DNA of 36,297 nucleotides from CAITNM01 sp964446295. Lineage in GTDB: Bacteria > Pseudomonadota > Alphaproteobacteria > Paracaedibacterales > CAITNM01. The notes below the pieces were generated by a model. It had not been told where the DNA came from. It made no database searches and saw nothing but the letters and a program-made list of their open reading frames with translations. Below are positions 34,292 to 36,297 of the stretch, piece by piece. Within the stretch, counting starts at the first letter, position 1. Each line of letters opens with the position of its first letter. The stretch covers positions 1-36,297 of the forward strand of contig CAYUNR010000010.1 in assembly GCA_964446295.1 (NCBI GenBank), read 5' to 3'. The translations under genes and the position numbers were made by a program.

Positions 34292-35068
34292 CTATTGAGA
34301 ATCTTCTTCCTCGCTCATTGAGTCATCAGTCATGTCAGCATCTGGGTCGATTTCTTCCTCGCTCATTGAGTCATCAGTCATGTCAGCATCTGGGTCGATT
34401 TCTTCTTCATTCATTGAGCCATCATCCATATTCATGTCTGCTGTAGAGTCTATCTCATCGTCAGTCATGGCATCAGTATCCATAGAGCTGTCGTCTACAG
34501 CGGGTTCTTCCGCTTGTTTTTTTGCAAAAGGATTCATGTTTGCAAACATAGAATGCTTTTTAGCAGGCTGCATCTTAGCGTTTGCAGCTGAAGCGGGGCT
34601 CTTTTTTGCAAAAGGATTAATGTGATCAAACATAGAGCTCTTTTTAGCAGGAGACTTCTTCGCGTTTGCAGCAGAATCAGGCTTCTTTTTTCCAAAAGGA
34701 TTCATGCTTGCAAACATAGAGCTCTTCTTAGCAGGTTGCTTCTTAGCATTTGCAGCAGAAATAGGCTTCTTTTTTCCCTGTTTTTGAGCTGCAATACATT
34801 CTTTTGTAAGCGGTTTGCCGTGTGATTTCAAAGCAGCACATTTTTTTAAAAGAGCAGCATTAGCTGTATGTCCAGAAACTGCTGATTTAGACTTGGACAT
34901 CTTGCCAAAAACTCCACTACTTTTCCCTTGTGCTGTTTGCGCATGTTTATTTTTTGCTTGAGAATGCTTGTTTTTTGCATGTGGATTAGCTGCGTTTTGA
35001 TGGCTAGAAAATGCTGGCGCCGTATTTGTGCAAAAAAGGCCTATGAACAGTATGCTTAATATTTTCAT
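34292..35068 (-). CDS. Secreted low-complexity protein with basic then acidic tandem repeats
   Basis: A 258-residue protein with a signal peptide (MKILSILFIGLFCTNTAPAF) and a His/Asn/Lys-rich start. A short region with two Cys follows (AALLKKCAALKSHGKPLTKE, then CIAA). Residues about 104-186 hold three 28-residue basic repeats of the form SAANAKKxPAKKSSMF, then three variable residues, NPF and KK. Residues about 190-258 are strongly acidic and contain DPDADMTDDSMSEEE repeated, with degenerate copies before. The Lys/Ala/Pro units resemble histone-H1-like or DNA-binding tails, and the acidic tail could shield them. No family is recognised. The call as a secreted repeat protein is firm; a nucleic-acid or host role is speculation. 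It is upstream of yraN with a 57-base gap. Confidence 0.78.
   Translation of the reverse strand: MKILSILFIGLFCTNTAPAFSSHQNAANPHAKNKHSQAKNKHAQTAQGKSSGVFGKMSKSKSAVSGHTANAALLKKCAALKSHGKPLTKECIAAQKQGKKKPISAANAKKQPAKKSSMFASMNPFGKKKPDSAANAKKSPAKKSSMFDHINPFAKKSPASAANAKMQPAKKHSMFANMNPFAKKQAEEPAVDDSSMDTDAMTDDEIDSTADMNMDDGSMNEEEIDPDADMTDDSMSEEEIDPDADMTDDSMSEEEDSQ
34304..34447 (-). repeat. 48-bp tandem repeat in the acidic C-terminus of the repeat protein
   Basis: Two copies of a 48-base unit (starting at 34304 and 34352) look identical base for base, followed by a third degenerate copy from about 34400. The unit encodes the 16-residue segment DPDADMTDDSMSEEEI. Perfect identity suggests recent duplication and possible copy-number variation between strains. 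Confidence 0.85.
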
Positions 35069-35167
35069 GATACAATTTTTGTAATATTATCTCTAGCCTC
35101 AATGCTAATACAATATTATAAATAAAAAGTTAATTTACATAATTTTATATAAACAACATTTAAATAA

Positions 35168-36136
35168 TTAATTATTACTCAAACTTGTTAGTAATTCTTC
35201 CATGTCACTAGCTAAAGGCGCCTGAAAAGATAATTGCTCAAGTGATATGGGGTGCATAAAAGATAGTGAATAAGCATGCAAAGCTTGTCTTGGAAATGCG
35301 TATACTCTCTCTGGCCACAAGCCTTTTTTGGGCTTTTTACCATATACTTCATCGCCAATAACAGGTACGCCAAGATGTTGTAAGTGCACTCGAATTTGGT
35401 GTGTTCTGCCTGTGTGTAGCTGGCATTCTACAAAGCTAATTTGACTTTGTGGATCTTTTTGTGACGTAAAAACCTTCAAAACCTTATAGCTAGTTTGAGC
35501 CGTTTTACCATTTGGATTTACAGCCATTTTTTGTCTATCTTTATGGTGTCGACCAATTGGAGCATCAATCATCCCCGAAGTAGGGTAGGGGCGACCCAAC
35601 ACGATAGTCCAATATATTTTTGTTAATTGTTCTTCGCGGTCATGAAATTGTTGTGACAACCCGTGATGAGCTGCATCCGTTTTAGCAACAACAAGAATTC
35701 CACTGGTGTCTTTATCTAATCTATGGATAATGCCTGGGCGTTTAACGCCTCCAATACCAGATAAACTATCTCCACAATGATGCAGCAATGCATTGACCAA
35801 AGTTCCGTCATAATGACCAGGGGCCGGGTGTACTACAAAATTTGTTGGTTTATTCAACACTAAGAGATGCTCATCTTCGAATAGAATATCCAATGGAATG
35901 TCTTGAGGTTGTGGGTCCGCTTCAATTGCGGCTGGTTCAACAATAAAATAACACTCGCCTGTCTTTGCTTTTGTTTTTGCGTCGAAAGGTTTTAAAGGCT
36001 CAACTCTAATCGCATTAGATTTTAATAAGTCTTGAATGCGTGTCCGACTAAATGGGGTGGTAAGCGTTAGAAACTTATCTAGGCGAAGGTCGTGGTGATG
36101 TTCTTCTACCACTACTTCATAATATTTTTCATCCAT
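35168..36136 (-). CDS. rluD: 23S rRNA pseudouridine synthase, RluD-like
   Basis: RluD converts uridines 1911, 1915 and 1917 of 23S rRNA to pseudouridine. The 322-residue protein has an N-terminal S4 RNA-binding domain (about 16-60, DLRLDKFLTLTTPFSRTRIQ). A RluA-type catalytic domain follows with VLNKPTNFVVHPAPGH and the signature HRLDKDTSGILVVAK (catalytic Asp141), then QLHTGRTHQIRVHLQHLGVP and GDEVYG. The family is certain; RluD is preferred over RluA or RluC because of the S4 domain, length and HPAPG motif. Its ATG overlaps the end of the preceding gene on the same strand. Confidence 0.92.
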   Translation of the reverse strand: MDEKYYEVVVEEHHHDLRLDKFLTLTTPFSRTRIQDLLKSNAIRVEPLKPFDAKTKAKTGECYFIVEPAAIEADPQPQDIPLDILFEDEHLLVLNKPTNFVVHPAPGHYDGTLVNALLHHCGDSLSGIGGVKRPGIIHRLDKDTSGILVVAKTDAAHHGLSQQFHDREEQLTKIYWTIVLGRPYPTSGMIDAPIGRHHKDRQKMAVNPNGKTAQTSYKVLKVFTSQKDPQSQISFVECQLHTGRTHQIRVHLQHLGVPVIGDEVYGKKPKKGLWPERVYAFPRQALHAYSLSFMHPISLEQLSFQAPLASDMEELLTSLSNN

Positions 36137-36297
36137 TAGGTTTCCAAGGTTCGTAAACTGGCTTCTTTTTAGTTTTTAATTCTATAACTTTTCCGTGAAT
36201 ATTTTCAGGATTATATGCATATGGTGTTCCTGTAAGGTTAGGCAAATGTGGTTTTTGCCATGCATAAATCTGACCTTGCAATGGTTGGTCTGCTCGG
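36129..36297 (-). CDS. C-terminal end of an unrecognised protein (runs off right edge)
   Basis: An open frame enters from the right edge and ends with TGA at 36131-36129, overlapping the first codons of rluD by 8 bases, so the two are translationally coupled. The visible 55 residues include QGQIYAWQKPHLPNLTGTPY and end KKKPVYEPWKPNG. They are proline- and lysine-rich and have no recognised domain. The overlap with rluD and coding-like composition support a real gene. Confidence 0.6.
   Translation of the reverse strand, partial: RADQPLQGQIYAWQKPHLPNLTGTPYAYNPENIHGKVIELKTKKKPVYEPWKPNG

Noticed and set aside
34332..34825. Plus-strand frames opposite the repeat protein
   Set aside because: They are shadows of the tandem repeats on the minus strand; the minus frame has the signal peptide and repeat structure.

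Overview
The window is AT-rich, gene-dense bacterial DNA that reads as the chromosome of a host-associated alphaproteobacterium, plausibly Holosporales-like (Paracaedibacter/Caedimonas type). This placement is inferred. It rests on an RpoH sigma factor, an Atm1-type exporter, a TIGR01459-type HAD protein, a DUF6314 protein, a YraN-BON pair, a type VI secretion system (T6SS), and several secreted proteins with eukaryote-like domains. I see no insertion sequence, CRISPR array, rRNA or replication origin. Intergenic gaps are all under about 200 bases.

Layout. 0-3 kb (minus strand): the N-terminal part of tssF (T6SS baseplate) runs off the left edge. Just upstream of it lies a large secreted protein whose ends carry the two halves of an OTU-type cysteine protease (deubiquitinase) signature. 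3-8 kb: a Bcr/CflA-like exporter overlapping tsaD, then a divergent patatin-like phospholipase, a strong bidirectional terminator, and signal peptidase I. 7.4-10.4 kb: vgrG (T6SS spike, GTG start, long 8-residue repeat tail) followed after 2 bases by an acidic MORN-repeat protein. 10.5-11.1 kb: a LOG-family phosphoribohydrolase. 11.1-16.4 kb: two very large unrecognised secreted proteins in tandem, the second with a probable frameshift at its 3' end. 16.4-18.2 kb: a DUF6314 protein and an aromatic amino acid permease. 18.2-19.7 kb: a secreted protein with an F-box-like motif and BspA-type leucine-rich repeats, followed by an out-of-frame tail. 19.8-24.5 kb: a compact cytochrome bd operon (cydP-cydA-cydB-cydX) ending in an Atm1-like ABC exporter. 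The two small genes, cydP (43 aa) and cydX (30 aa), are easily missed. 24.5-25.4 kb: rpoH.

25.4-31.6 kb is a possible signalling/transport neighbourhood. It holds an orphan periplasmic binding protein, an SLC13-type anion transporter with an N-terminal cyclic-nucleotide-binding-like domain, a HAD hydrolase, and a membrane adenylate cyclase with a periplasmic Cache-like sensor. 31.7-36.3 kb: tRNA-Ser(UGA), an AmpG-like permease, a two-BON-domain lipoprotein, a YraN nuclease-fold protein, a secreted protein with basic then acidic tandem repeats, rluD, and the C-terminus of an unrecognised protein.

How the parts fit (inference). T6SS parts, a putative deubiquitinase, a putative F-box adaptor, a cytosolic patatin and several Sec-signal proteins of unknown fold suggest an intracellular lifestyle in a eukaryotic host, with ubiquitin signalling as a target. 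The cytochrome bd operon fits growth at low oxygen. The Cache-cyclase and the cNMP-domain transporter could form a nutrient-sensing circuit, but the transporter's binding domain lacks two usual ligand-contact residues.
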